A stretch of 64,000 nt of DNA, taken from the NCBI RefSeq assembly GCF_013366925.1, contig NZ_JAALDK010000002.1, positions 1,488,001-1,552,000 on the forward strand, given 5' to 3'. The stretch comes from Paraburkholderia youngii. Lineage in GTDB: Bacteria; Pseudomonadota; Gammaproteobacteria; Burkholderiales; Burkholderiaceae. Below the pieces are notes generated by a model that was not told the DNA's origin, ran no database searches, and worked only from the letters and a program-made list of their open reading frames with translations. Shown one piece after another: positions 25,044 through 33,812 of this stretch (the stretch's first letter is position 1; every line of letters starts with the position of its first letter). The translations under genes and the position numbers were made by a program.

Positions 25044-27374
25044 TTACAAAGCCGCGCGTAGCGCCTCGTCGGCAACGGCAAGGCGCAACGCAATCGTCTT
25101 CACGAGAAACCGGTGCAACTGTTGCGCGGTTGCCGGGTCCTGCTGTTCGAGTTCGAGCAGCCGGGAGATCGACAGTCGGTACACGCGCGTCGGTGCCTCG
25201 GCAATCACGTCCGCGCTGCGCTGCTGCTGCGTGTACACCGCCATTTCCCCCACTACCGTGCCCGGGCCGAACGAGCGCAGACGCGCCGAGCGGCCATCGG
25301 CGAGCGGCAGCGAGATCGCGACACGTCCTTGCTCGACGAAATACAGCGCATCGCCCGGCTCGCGATGACGAAACAGTGCCTGGCCTGAAAGCAGATCACG
25401 CATCTCCAGACTCGCGACCAAGCCGTTCAACGCACTGGCCGTGAAATGCGGCTCGAGCATCGCACGCAGATCGCCGCCATGCGCGAACGCGAGCGAGTTC
25501 GACGCTAGAAGTTTGTCTTCGATCCACTCGAGACCCGCATCGAGCGTATCGAATTGATGGATCTTCAGACTGAGCGTGCCGGTCTTCTCGAGCAGATCGC
25601 GCGAGCGCGGCGGCAGCGCGGTCAACACGAGGTCCGCGTTCTTTGCCGCGCAGAGTTGCCTGATCTTGACGAAGCTGATGGATACCGAAGCATCCATGCC
25701 ATGTGTCGCCGCAAAGTCCAGCACGACGAAACGGACTTGCACGGGACTGTTTGCATTGAAGCGTTCCCGCAGGCGCTGCAGAATCGAATTCGCCGTGCCG
25801 AAAAAGAGGAAGCCTTGCAGGCACATTCCGCATACCTGGGAGCCGATGGCACGCAGCGCCTGGGTGTCTTCGATGCTGCGCTCCACATTCGAGGACCGCG
25901 CGCGCAGGTCGAACTCCATGCGTATGCAGCCGACCCGGCCGTAGAGCAGCGTGAACATCACACATGCCGCAACGACGCCCACGACTACACCGACGATCAC
26001 GCCATAAGCCGCGATCGTGCCGAGAATCACGGGCACGAGCAGATACTCATACCAGTTGAGCCTGGTCCAGGCGCCCGCGAGCCAATGCACGAGCAGACGC
26101 AGCCCCATGAACAGTTGAAGGCCGACCAGCACCGGCACCGGAAACAGCGCCACGATGTCGGGCGAGGTCGCGAGCACGACCACGCACGCAAGCGACGCGA
26201 ACACGCCCGCCACCCGGCTCGTCGCGCCCACCCGCGCATTGAGCATCGAGCGATTGAACGACTGGTAGCCGACCATGCCGCCCAGCAGTCCGCTCGCGAG
26301 ATTGGCGAGGCCGGCGGCGCGCATCTCGCGATTGAGGTCGACGTCCTCCCCGGTGGCTGTGCCGATCGCGGTCGAATTCATCAGGATGGTCACGGCCGAC
26401 ACCGACGTCACCACCAGGCTTTCGGGAAGATGCGCGCCGACCGCCGACCAGTCGATGGCGCCCTGTCCGAGCCTCGCGGCCAGGTGCAGCTCCGGCAGCC
26501 CGGCAAGGTGCAGCTTGACGCGCGGCAGCAGCAGACCCATGCCGCGCGCGTCGTCGATCGAAATTCCGGCAACCTGTAGCAGAACGTAGAAAAGCACGAC
26601 ACCGAAGGCCAGCGTGAGCGGCAACGCGGCAATGTGCTGCCACGTACGCATCAGCACCGTGGCGAGCACGCCGACGACGAGCGCCGGAAGCCATGTGATC
26701 CAGTGAAGGTGCGCGAGCAAGGCGAGCGTGTGCCACTCCAGCGGCTGGCCCGTCAGCACGCGGAACGCCCCGGCGAGCAGCAGGTAGCCCGTGCCGGCGA
26801 GAAACCCGCCGAGCACCGGATAGGGCAGGAACTGCAACGAGCGGCTGCGCCTGGACGAGCCGATCGCATAGAGCGCGATGCCCGTCATCACCGAACAAAG
26901 CGCGATTGCGATCAGCACCGTGAGGATCTGCGTCTGCGGTGAGCCGCCGTCCGCGCGCACGCTGCTGGCCACACCCGCCGCCACCCCCGCGAGAAAGGCC
27001 GCCGCGTTGCTGTCGGGGCCGCCGATGTTGATGCGCATCGAACTCGTCAAGGCGATCACCAGCGCCGTGACGACACAGCTCACGAGCGCGGTGGGCACGC
27101 CCAGCATCGCGTAGCGCGCAAGATCGGCGCTAAAGATCATCGTGCCGAGGCTCATCGCATAGCACAGCATGACGAGCGTCGAAACGGCGCCCGCCGCCAC
27201 GTCGCCTGGCAGGCCCGCCAAACGCGAGCGCAGCGCGACGTCGGAGACGGAAACGGTCTTGCCCGGCTTCACGTGGATTCCCGGTCGAATGCGAGGGCGC
27301 CGCGAGGCGCGCCAGCCAGTATCCTGCGCGGCTCGAACGGCTGTCAAACGCGATGCAGCGTGCTGATCGGACAC
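25044..27374 (-). CDS. SulP-family anion transporter with STAS and cyclic-nucleotide-binding domains
   Basis: A 776-residue protein. Residues about 55-480 form a SulP membrane domain with 10 or more hydrophobic segments (GDVAAGAVSTLVMLCYAMSL, then NIGGPDSNAAAFLAGVAAGV). About 500-610 is a STAS-type domain (VVLDFAATHGMDASVSISFV). About 635-765 is a cyclic-nucleotide-binding domain with the phosphate-binding cassette GEMAVYTQQQRSADV, which retains the Glu and Arg used to bind cNMP. The start codon is probably GTG at 27374, though it lacks a good ribosome site and a later start is possible. The gene is divergent from an adenylate cyclase gene, so control of transport by cAMP is a reasonable inference. 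The anion is unknown. Confidence 0.87.
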   Translation of the reverse strand: MSDQHAASRLTAVRAAQDTGWRASRRPRIRPGIHVKPGKTVSVSDVALRSRLAGLPGDVAAGAVSTLVMLCYAMSLGTMIFSADLARYAMLGVPTALVSCVVTALVIALTSSMRINIGGPDSNAAAFLAGVAAGVASSVRADGGSPQTQILTVLIAIALCSVMTGIALYAIGSSRRSRSLQFLPYPVLGGFLAGTGYLLLAGAFRVLTGQPLEWHTLALLAHLHWITWLPALVVGVLATVLMRTWQHIAALPLTLAFGVVLFYVLLQVAGISIDDARGMGLLLPRVKLHLAGLPELHLAARLGQGAIDWSAVGAHLPESLVVTSVSAVTILMNSTAIGTATGEDVDLNREMRAAGLANLASGLLGGMVGYQSFNRSMLNARVGATSRVAGVFASLACVVVLATSPDIVALFPVPVLVGLQLFMGLRLLVHWLAGAWTRLNWYEYLLVPVILGTIAAYGVIVGVVVGVVAACVMFTLLYGRVGCIRMEFDLRARSSNVERSIEDTQALRAIGSQVCGMCLQGFLFFGTANSILQRLRERFNANSPVQVRFVVLDFAATHGMDASVSISFVKIRQLCAAKNADLVLTALPPRSRDLLEKTGTLSLKIHQFDTLDAGLEWIEDKLLASNSLAFAHGGDLRAMLEPHFTASALNGLVASLEMRDLLSGQALFRHREPGDALYFVEQGRVAISLPLADGRSARLRSFGPGTVVGEMAVYTQQQRSADVIAEAPTRVYRLSISRLLELEQQDPATAQQLHRFLVKTIALRLAVADEALRAAL

Positions 27375-27520
27375 CTACACTGGTTATTCATCGGCCTCGT
27401 AGCTGGCGGCTCCACGCGAATGCACTGCGCGTCAGGGCCGTTCACGCCGACGGCCGTCACGCGCGTTATTCGTCTGAGTTTTTGCCCGCGGGACCACGCA
27501 TCGGAGGCAGGGCGACGAAC

Positions 27521-30500
27521 ATGGACATCGACAAATGGCTGCGGGGCCTCGGGCTCGAGCAGTACGCCCACGCGTTCGCGGCAAACGACATCGACACGTC
27601 GCTGCTCGGGCAGCTGACCGACGCGGACCTGAAAGAGCTTGGCGTACAGTCGCTCGGCCACCGTAAGCGCATTCTGGCCGCGGCGACGGCATCGCTACCG
27701 ACAGCGGCGCCGCTATCGCCTCAGCCGGCCGACGACCACGAAGTGCCCGCGGACGAGCGCAGGCAGGTCACGATCCTGTTCGCCGATCTGTGCGGGTACA
27801 CGATGCTGTCGCGCTCGCTCGATCCCGAAGACCTGCGCGCGCTGATCGGACGCTATACGGCGCTGGTCGACGGGATCGTGCTCGCCTATGGCGGCACGAT
27901 CGACAAGCACATCGGCGACGCGGTGATGGCGCTGTTCGGCGCGCCTCGCTCGCACGAGACGGACACGCTGCGCGCCGCGCGCGCCGCACTCGACATTCAC
28001 GACGGCGTGGCGCGACTGGCCACCCAGACCGGACGGGCGTTGCAGGCGCATATCGGCATTGCGAGCGGCGAGGTCATCGCGGGCGCGCTGGGCCGCGCCG
28101 ACGCGCAGGACTACACCGTGCATGGCGATCCGGTGAACCTCGCCGCCCGGCTGGTGGCTGCCGCGCCAGCGGGCGAAACCTGGCTATCCGACGACGCAGC
28201 GCGCACGCTCGGCGACGTCGCCAGTTGCGAGGCAATCGGCGAGCGGCGCTTCAAGGGCATCGACACGCCGGTGCGGCCATGGCGCCTCGTCGCGCTCGGC
28301 AGCGAGCCGGTCAGGACGAGCCACAGCCATTTCGTCGGACGCGAAGCCGAGCTCGAACAGTTTCACGGCATCCTGCATGCGTGCATGGCAAAGCGCGCGG
28401 GGCACGTCGTTCATGTGCGAGGCGAAGCCGGGATCGGCAAGACGCGGCTCGTCGACGAGATGCGCCGCCATGCGCAGGCCCAGGGCTTCACGCTGCATCG
28501 AAGCCTCGTGCTCGATTTCGGCGTCGGCAAGGGCCAGGACCCGGTGCGAACCGTCATCGGCAGCTTGCTCGGCTTGCCGGCCGGTGCATCGAGTGAAGCG
28601 CGGCAAGCCGCCGCCGCGCAGGTCGCGACCCAAGGCATCGTCAAGGCCGAGCAGATCGTATTTCTGCACGACTTCCTCGACCTCCCGCAGAGCGCCGAAT
28701 GGCAAACCATCTACGAGGCCATGGACCACGGCGCGCGCAAGCGCGGCAAGCAGGCGCTCGCCGCGAGGCTGACCGAGGACGTTTGCGCGCACGCGGCGAC
28801 GCTCATCGTCGTCGAAGACCTGCATTGGGCCGATGCCGAAGTCATCGGCTACCTGTCGGCGTTCGCGTCGGGCATTGCCAACGGTACTGGTCTGCTGGTG
28901 ACGACTTCGCGCGTGGAAGGCGATCCGATCGATGCAAGCTGGCGCGCACGTTGCCGCGACACGCCGTTCGCCACGATCGATCTCGGACCGCTGCGCAAGG
29001 ACGAGGCGCTGAGCCTGGCGGGCAATTTCATCGATGCGACGCAGCGTGTCGCGCTCGCCTGCATCGAGCGCGCGGGCGGCAATCCGCTGTTTCTCGAACA
29101 ACTGCTGCGCAACGCCGAAGAAGGCAGCGGCAGCAACGTGCCCGCGTCGATCCGCAGTCTGGTGCTCGCGCGGATGGACCGGCTCGCGCCTCGCGACCGC
29201 CTGGCGTTCCAGGCGGCCGCCGTGATCGGCCAGCGCTTCGACCTGGCGCTGCTGCGAGAACTGATCGACGATCCTGGCTATGTCTGCGCCGGACTGCTCG
29301 TCAATGCACTGGTGCTGCCGGAAGGCGAGGACTTCCTGTTCGCGCATGCGTTGATCCAGGAGAGCGCCTACTCGACGTTGTTGCGCGCGCGCCGCCGTGA
29401 ACTTCATCTGCGCGCGGCCGAATGGTTCGCACAGAGCGATGCCACGTTGCACGCCCAGCATCTCGATCGCGCCGAAGACCCGCATGCGCCGCACGCCTAC
29501 CTGGGCGCGGCGGTGGCTGAGCGCGCCGCTCATCGTTTCGAAGCCGCGCTGCGGCTGGCCGAGCGGGGCATCGAGATCGCGCGGTCGGACGCGGACCGCC
29601 ATGCACTGAGCTGCTGCAAGGGCGAACTTCAGCGCGACCTGGGCGACATTGCGGGATCGATCGCGACGTACCGCACCGCACTCGCCGCCGCCACCGACGA
29701 CACCGCCCGATGCGACTGCCAGCTCGGGCTCGCGGAAGGTCTGCGGGTCAGCGAGGGTCTCGACGAAGCACTCGGTCTGCTGGCGCAAGCGCAACGGATC
29801 GCGGAGCGGGACAACCGGCTGGCCGAGCTGGCAAGCCTCCATTATTTGCGCGGCAACATTCTGTTTCCGCTCGGCAAGATCGACGCCTGCTGCGCCGAAC
29901 ACGAGCGCGGTCTCGCCTATGCGCGCCGCCTCGATCTGCCCGAGGCGGAGGCTCGCGCGCTCGGCGGCCTGGCGGATGCGGCGTATGCGCAGGGACGCAT
30001 GCGCACCGCGTTCCATCATTTCAGCGAATGCGTGGCGATGAGCCGGGAGCACGGCTTCGGCCGCATCGAGGTTGCCAACCTGTCGATGCAGGGCTTCAGC
30101 CGCATCTATCTGAACGACGCGGGTCCCGCGCGCGAGGACGCCATCGCCGCCGCCCGCACCGCCGAGCTGATCGGGCAGCCTCGCGCGCAATTGCTGGGTG
30201 AGACGCTGGGGGTGTTCGCGTGCCAGGAATTGGGCGACGTGCAGGCGGCCAGCAAGCATCTGGCGCAGGAACTGCGCGTGATCCGGCAACTGGGTGCGCG
30301 CCGTTTCCAGGCGCAGAACCTTGAGATGCAGGGGCGCCTGCTACTGGACCAGGGATGCCGCAGTGAAGCGGTGATGGCGCTGCGCGAAGCACTCGCCATC
30401 TCACGCGAGGTGGGCAGTCAGTTTTCCGGGCCAAAGACCTTGAGCGCGCTGAGCCGCGCGGTTGACGACAAAGACGAGCGGACGCGGCTACTGGCTGAAG

Positions 30501-30814
30501 GTGAGGCGCTGTTGCGCCTTGGCGCGGTCGGCCACAATCACCTGTGGTTTTACCGCGACGCCATCGAAGCGATGCTGGGGGCGGGCGATCCTGCCGGCAT
30601 GCTGCACTACGTGGACGCACTCGAGGCCTATACGCAGCGCGAACCGTTGCCGTGGTCCGAGCTTTTCGCGGCGCGTGGCCGTGCGCTTGCGCTCGCGCTT
30701 CAGGCGCCGCTTACCGACGCCACACGACATGAACTGCTGCGGCTGCTCGAGGCGCTACAGCAGGCCGGCTTTCGCAACTACGTGAGCGCGGTCGAAACGG
30801 CCCTTGCGGCTTGA
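27521..30814 (+). CDS. SAM-domain class III adenylate cyclase with ATPase and TPR regions
   Basis: A 1097-residue protein when started at 27521 (GGAGG upstream); an in-frame start at 27353 overlaps the divergent SulP start. Residues 1-58 form a SAM protein-interaction domain. About 80-215 is a class III cyclase domain with all key residues: metal Asp about D89 (FADLCGYT) and D133 (HIGDAVMALFG), adenine-specifying Lys about K129 and Asp about D197 (DYTVHGD), and N206/R210 (VNLAAR). About 270-560 is an AAA-type ATPase with Walker A GEAGIGKTRL near 301. The remainder is TPR-like helices. This architecture is common in Burkholderiales and rhizobia. Its ligand input is unknown. Confidence 0.88.
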   Translation: MDIDKWLRGLGLEQYAHAFAANDIDTSLLGQLTDADLKELGVQSLGHRKRILAAATASLPTAAPLSPQPADDHEVPADERRQVTILFADLCGYTMLSRSLDPEDLRALIGRYTALVDGIVLAYGGTIDKHIGDAVMALFGAPRSHETDTLRAARAALDIHDGVARLATQTGRALQAHIGIASGEVIAGALGRADAQDYTVHGDPVNLAARLVAAAPAGETWLSDDAARTLGDVASCEAIGERRFKGIDTPVRPWRLVALGSEPVRTSHSHFVGREAELEQFHGILHACMAKRAGHVVHVRGEAGIGKTRLVDEMRRHAQAQGFTLHRSLVLDFGVGKGQDPVRTVIGSLLGLPAGASSEARQAAAAQVATQGIVKAEQIVFLHDFLDLPQSAEWQTIYEAMDHGARKRGKQALAARLTEDVCAHAATLIVVEDLHWADAEVIGYLSAFASGIANGTGLLVTTSRVEGDPIDASWRARCRDTPFATIDLGPLRKDEALSLAGNFIDATQRVALACIERAGGNPLFLEQLLRNAEEGSGSNVPASIRSLVLARMDRLAPRDRLAFQAAAVIGQRFDLALLRELIDDPGYVCAGLLVNALVLPEGEDFLFAHALIQESAYSTLLRARRRELHLRAAEWFAQSDATLHAQHLDRAEDPHAPHAYLGAAVAERAAHRFEAALRLAERGIEIARSDADRHALSCCKGELQRDLGDIAGSIATYRTALAAATDDTARCDCQLGLAEGLRVSEGLDEALGLLAQAQRIAERDNRLAELASLHYLRGNILFPLGKIDACCAEHERGLAYARRLDLPEAEARALGGLADAAYAQGRMRTAFHHFSECVAMSREHGFGRIEVANLSMQGFSRIYLNDAGPAREDAIAAARTAELIGQPRAQLLGETLGVFACQELGDVQAASKHLAQELRVIRQLGARRFQAQNLEMQGRLLLDQGCRSEAVMALREALAISREVGSQFSGPKTLSALSRAVDDKDERTRLLAEGEALLRLGAVGHNHLWFYRDAIEAMLGAGDPAGMLHYVDALEAYTQREPLPWSELFAARGRALALALQAPLTDATRHELLRLLEALQQAGFRNYVSAVETALAA

Positions 30815-30834
30815 AACAGGCGCGGAGCAGATCG

Positions 30835-31191
30835 TCAGCGCGGCGCGGAATCGTCGCGGGGCGGGTCCTTGTGGACCAACTCCATGTCGATGGTGCGGCC
30901 GTCGTCGTCGGGTGTGTCCCTGTGAACGACCTCCATGTCGACGGTGCGGCCGTCGTCGCCATACGCGGCCGCCTGCCGGCGCAACTTGCGCATCTTCCAC
31001 CACAGATAGCCGACCACGACCGTGCCGACCGCGAACAGCACGGCGAACAGCACGATCGACAGCGTCGCGGCCACCACGAACAGGATCGCGCTCAAGGCGA
31101 CGGTCAGCAACCGGCCGAACCAGCCTGAGCCACCGATCCGGATCCCTTTCTCATATGTCACCCGCCGCGGCGGCGGTCTGTCGTTTTGCAT
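30835..31191 (-). CDS. Small membrane protein with a duplicated acidic tail
   Basis: A 118-residue protein: a basic N-terminus, then a hydrophobic stretch (about residues 27-65) long enough for one or two membrane passes, then a cytoplasmic or periplasmic tail. The tail contains two near-identical 17-residue repeats at about 79-95 and 96-112 (DDGRTVDMEVVHRDTPD and DDGRTIDMELVHKDPPR). No family is recognised. It is convergent with the cyclase gene, with a 20-base gap. The repeat conservation at protein level supports translation. Confidence 0.6.
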   Translation of the reverse strand: MQNDRPPPRRVTYEKGIRIGGSGWFGRLLTVALSAILFVVAATLSIVLFAVLFAVGTVVVGYLWWKMRKLRRQAAAYGDDGRTVDMEVVHRDTPDDDGRTIDMELVHKDPPRDDSAPR

Positions 31192-31422
31192 CGTTCATCT
31201 CCCGGCCGCCGTCCGGCGGCTGATGCGGGTAAGTCCTAATCCGTCGTCATTATGCGGGATGTGAACGGCGAGCGTCGCCCGCGCGGGGCGACTCGGCGTA
31301 TAGTCGATTGACGCCGTTAAAGAAGCCCGCGCGTTGGCTCGTTTAACTTCGGTAGTAAGTTGCCGCTCGCCAAGGCTGACCGAGCGGCGTGGTTTTCAAT
31401 TACCTCGGTTGCCCGCGTAATC

Positions 31423-32310
31423 ATGCGACGCCTGCATCTGCTCGAAATCGAAGACCAGCCGTGGTGCCCACGCGCCCTCCGTGACGGCGGGACGGACTGG
31501 CTGCACTTTCTGGCCAATTCCCACAAGGGCTTCAACGTGATCGCGGGCAAGCTGCGCGAGGCGATGCGCCGGGTCGGCAGCGACCGGATCGTCGATCTGT
31601 GCTCGGGCGGCGGCGGGCCATGGCAGACGCTTGCACCGTTGCTCGCGCTGTCCGGCCGCGTGATGGTGCAGTTGACGGACTTCTATCCCAATCGCGCCGC
31701 GTACGAGCGGATTTCAGCCGGGTCGACCAACTGTGTCACCTATGTGAGCGAACCGGTGGACGCGATGAACGTGCCATCGAGATTCGACGGCGTGCGCACG
31801 ATGTTCAACTCGTTCCACCATTTCCGGCCGGACGATGCGCGCGCGATCCTCGCCGACGCCGTGACGAAACGCCGCGCGATCGTCGTCGTCGAGGGTGCGG
31901 ATCACCGGCTGCTCGGTATCGTGTTCATCCTGGTGATGCCGCTGATGATGCTCGCGCTGACCCCGCTGATCCGACCGTTTCGCTGGTCGCGGCTAGCGCT
32001 CACCTATGTGCTGCCGGCGATCCCGCTGCTGTGTCTGTTCGACGGCATCGTGTCGATGCTGCGCATCTACAACCCCGACGAATTGCGTGAGATGGTCGCG
32101 AGTATTCCGGATCAGCAGAGCTTCGATTGGGACATCGGCACGCTGCCGGTGCAGGGCTCGCCGCTCGGTCTGACTTATCTTGTCGGCGTTCCGCGGCAAC
32201 CCGCAGGCTTGAACGCAAGCGCGCGCCGTCGGGCGCGGCGCGCGGATCACTTGCCGGCCAGATGCTCGGGTGTCTGGGTGTTGCCCGGCGGCAACTCGCC
32301 CATCGCCTGA
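31423..32310 (+). CDS. Class I SAM-dependent methyltransferase, possibly membrane-associated
   Basis: A 295-residue protein when started at MRRLHLLEIEDQPWC (31423); a start at 31360 is possible and neither has a strong ribosome site. The SAM-binding motif I is IVDLCSGGGGPW near residues 56-67, and NSFHHFRPDDAR near 130 resembles motif III/IV. Residues about 160-210 contain two hydrophobic stretches (LLGIVFILVMPLMMLALTPL and LALTYVLPAIPLLCLFDGIV), unusual for soluble methyltransferases. Its last 64 bases overlap the 3' end of the convergent outer-membrane gene. Substrate unknown. Confidence 0.7.
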   Translation: MRRLHLLEIEDQPWCPRALRDGGTDWLHFLANSHKGFNVIAGKLREAMRRVGSDRIVDLCSGGGGPWQTLAPLLALSGRVMVQLTDFYPNRAAYERISAGSTNCVTYVSEPVDAMNVPSRFDGVRTMFNSFHHFRPDDARAILADAVTKRRAIVVVEGADHRLLGIVFILVMPLMMLALTPLIRPFRWSRLALTYVLPAIPLLCLFDGIVSMLRIYNPDELREMVASIPDQQSFDWDIGTLPVQGSPLGLTYLVGVPRQPAGLNASARRRARRADHLPARCSGVWVLPGGNSPIA

Positions 32311-33812
32311 AACAGCGTCGCCGTATCGGCCAGGCGCCGGCCGACCAGGCGGATTTCTTCCAGCCTCGCTGCTTCGTACTGCTGCTCGCCGCCGCGAGCG
32401 GAGGCAGCGGGCAGCGCGCCGAGCCGGTGACGTGACGTGGCATCGTCGAACGTCTCGCGTGCGTCGCGGGCAGCGCCGCTCGCGGCTTCGAGCGCCTGCG
32501 CGTCGTGTTCGAGCGACGCAAGCGTGTCGGCGACGTTCTCGAACGCGGCCAGCACGGTCTGCTTGTACTCGAACACGGCGGCCTCGTAGGTATCGATTGC
32601 CGCGCGCCGCTGCGCGACGAGCGCGCCGCCATGAAACAGCGCTTGCGACATCGTCGTGGCGATGCTCCAGATCGCGCCGGCGCCCGACAGCGCGAGCGGC
32701 CAGCTGAACCCGCCTTGTCCCATCGATGCGTTCAGCGTCAGGCTCGGAAAGAGCTGTGCGGTGGCGACGCCGACGTCGTTCGCGGCGGCTTTCAGCGCCG
32801 CCTCGGCGGCCGCGATATCGGGCCGTGAGCGCAACAGGTCCGATGGCAGCACGACCGGCACGTCCTGCGGCAAATGCAGGCTCGCCAGATCGGGCTCGGG
32901 CGGCGCCGCGTCGGGCGTGCGGCCGAGCAGCACCGCAAGCGCGTGTCGGGTCACGGTCAGCCGTTGCCGCAGATCGGCCGCGCTGACCTGGAGCGCGGCG
33001 GTGCTTTGCCGCGCAGCCGACACGTCGCCGCGCGTCAGCGACCCGAGCTGGTAATGCCGTTCGGTATCGTGAGCCTGATCGCCCGCCAGCACGATCAGGC
33101 GCTCGGTCGCATCGATCTCGGCGCGCAGCATCGCCGCCTCGATCGTCGCCGTGACGATGTTGGTGGCCAGCGCGCGGCGCGCGGCTTCGCGTTGATACGC
33201 ATCGATGTCGACCCGCGCGGAGCGCGCCGCGTTGGCCTTGCGCACCGCGCCGAACAGGTCGAACGTGTATTGCGCCTGGACCACGCCGATGAACTCGTTG
33301 TAAAGCAGCGTATTCGGCGCGCCGGGAACCGGAATGCCGAGATCGCGTCCGCGCGAGGCCTGCGCGACCAGATCGACCGACGGCAGCAGCGTGGCGCCGA
33401 TCTGCGCGCGCAGTTGTTCGTGCGCGGCGGCCAGGTGCTTGTCGGCGGCGGCGAGCGTCGGGCTGTTGCGCAGGCCTTCTTCGACGAGGTCGTTCAATGT
33501 CGTCGAGCCGAACAGCCGCCACCATTGCGGCACCGGCTGCGCGCCGGTGGTGAAGCGCTGTGCTACACCGAGCGCCTCGACGGTTTGCGCGGGCTGCGGC
33601 TCGGCGCCGTAATGGGCGGGCGAGGGCATCGCCGGCGGCTCGCCGCTCGGACCGAACGAGCATGCGCCAAGCGCGATCACAGCGGCCGCGCCGAACGCCG
33701 CGCGCCAGCGATGGGTCGCCACCGCCCGCGCTCGACGCGGCGCGTCAGTGAAATGCGGCGCGCTCGCCGGCCCGTCGATAGGGTTGCAGTCTGTGCGCAC
33801 GATCAGCTCCAC
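32247..33812 (-). CDS. Outer membrane efflux lipoprotein (NodT/OprM type)
   Basis: A 521-residue protein with a GTG start that overlaps the upstream RND gene stop by 10 bases. A basic leader runs to a lipobox (ALGAC, Cys near residue 51), so it is a lipoprotein. Two OEP repeats follow (about 90-290 and 300-510), with typical segments LGIPVPGA, NEFIGVVQAQYTFDLFGAVR and LRSRPDIAAAEAALKAAAND. It forms the outer-membrane duct of the tripartite pump whose inner parts are encoded directly upstream. Being the last gene of the long minus operon ties export to the biosynthetic genes. Confidence 0.92.
   Translation of the reverse strand: MELIVRTDCNPIDGPASAPHFTDAPRRARAVATHRWRAAFGAAAVIALGACSFGPSGEPPAMPSPAHYGAEPQPAQTVEALGVAQRFTTGAQPVPQWWRLFGSTTLNDLVEEGLRNSPTLAAADKHLAAAHEQLRAQIGATLLPSVDLVAQASRGRDLGIPVPGAPNTLLYNEFIGVVQAQYTFDLFGAVRKANAARSARVDIDAYQREAARRALATNIVTATIEAAMLRAEIDATERLIVLAGDQAHDTERHYQLGSLTRGDVSAARQSTAALQVSAADLRQRLTVTRHALAVLLGRTPDAAPPEPDLASLHLPQDVPVVLPSDLLRSRPDIAAAEAALKAAANDVGVATAQLFPSLTLNASMGQGGFSWPLALSGAGAIWSIATTMSQALFHGGALVAQRRAAIDTYEAAVFEYKQTVLAAFENVADTLASLEHDAQALEAASGAARDARETFDDATSRHRLGALPAASARGGEQQYEAARLEEIRLVGRRLADTATLFQAMGELPPGNTQTPEHLAGK

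Noticed and set aside
28184..30289. 701-residue open frame antisense to the adenylate cyclase gene
   Set aside because: Composition is typical of the antisense frame of GC-rich coding DNA; the plus-strand frame has full domain motifs.
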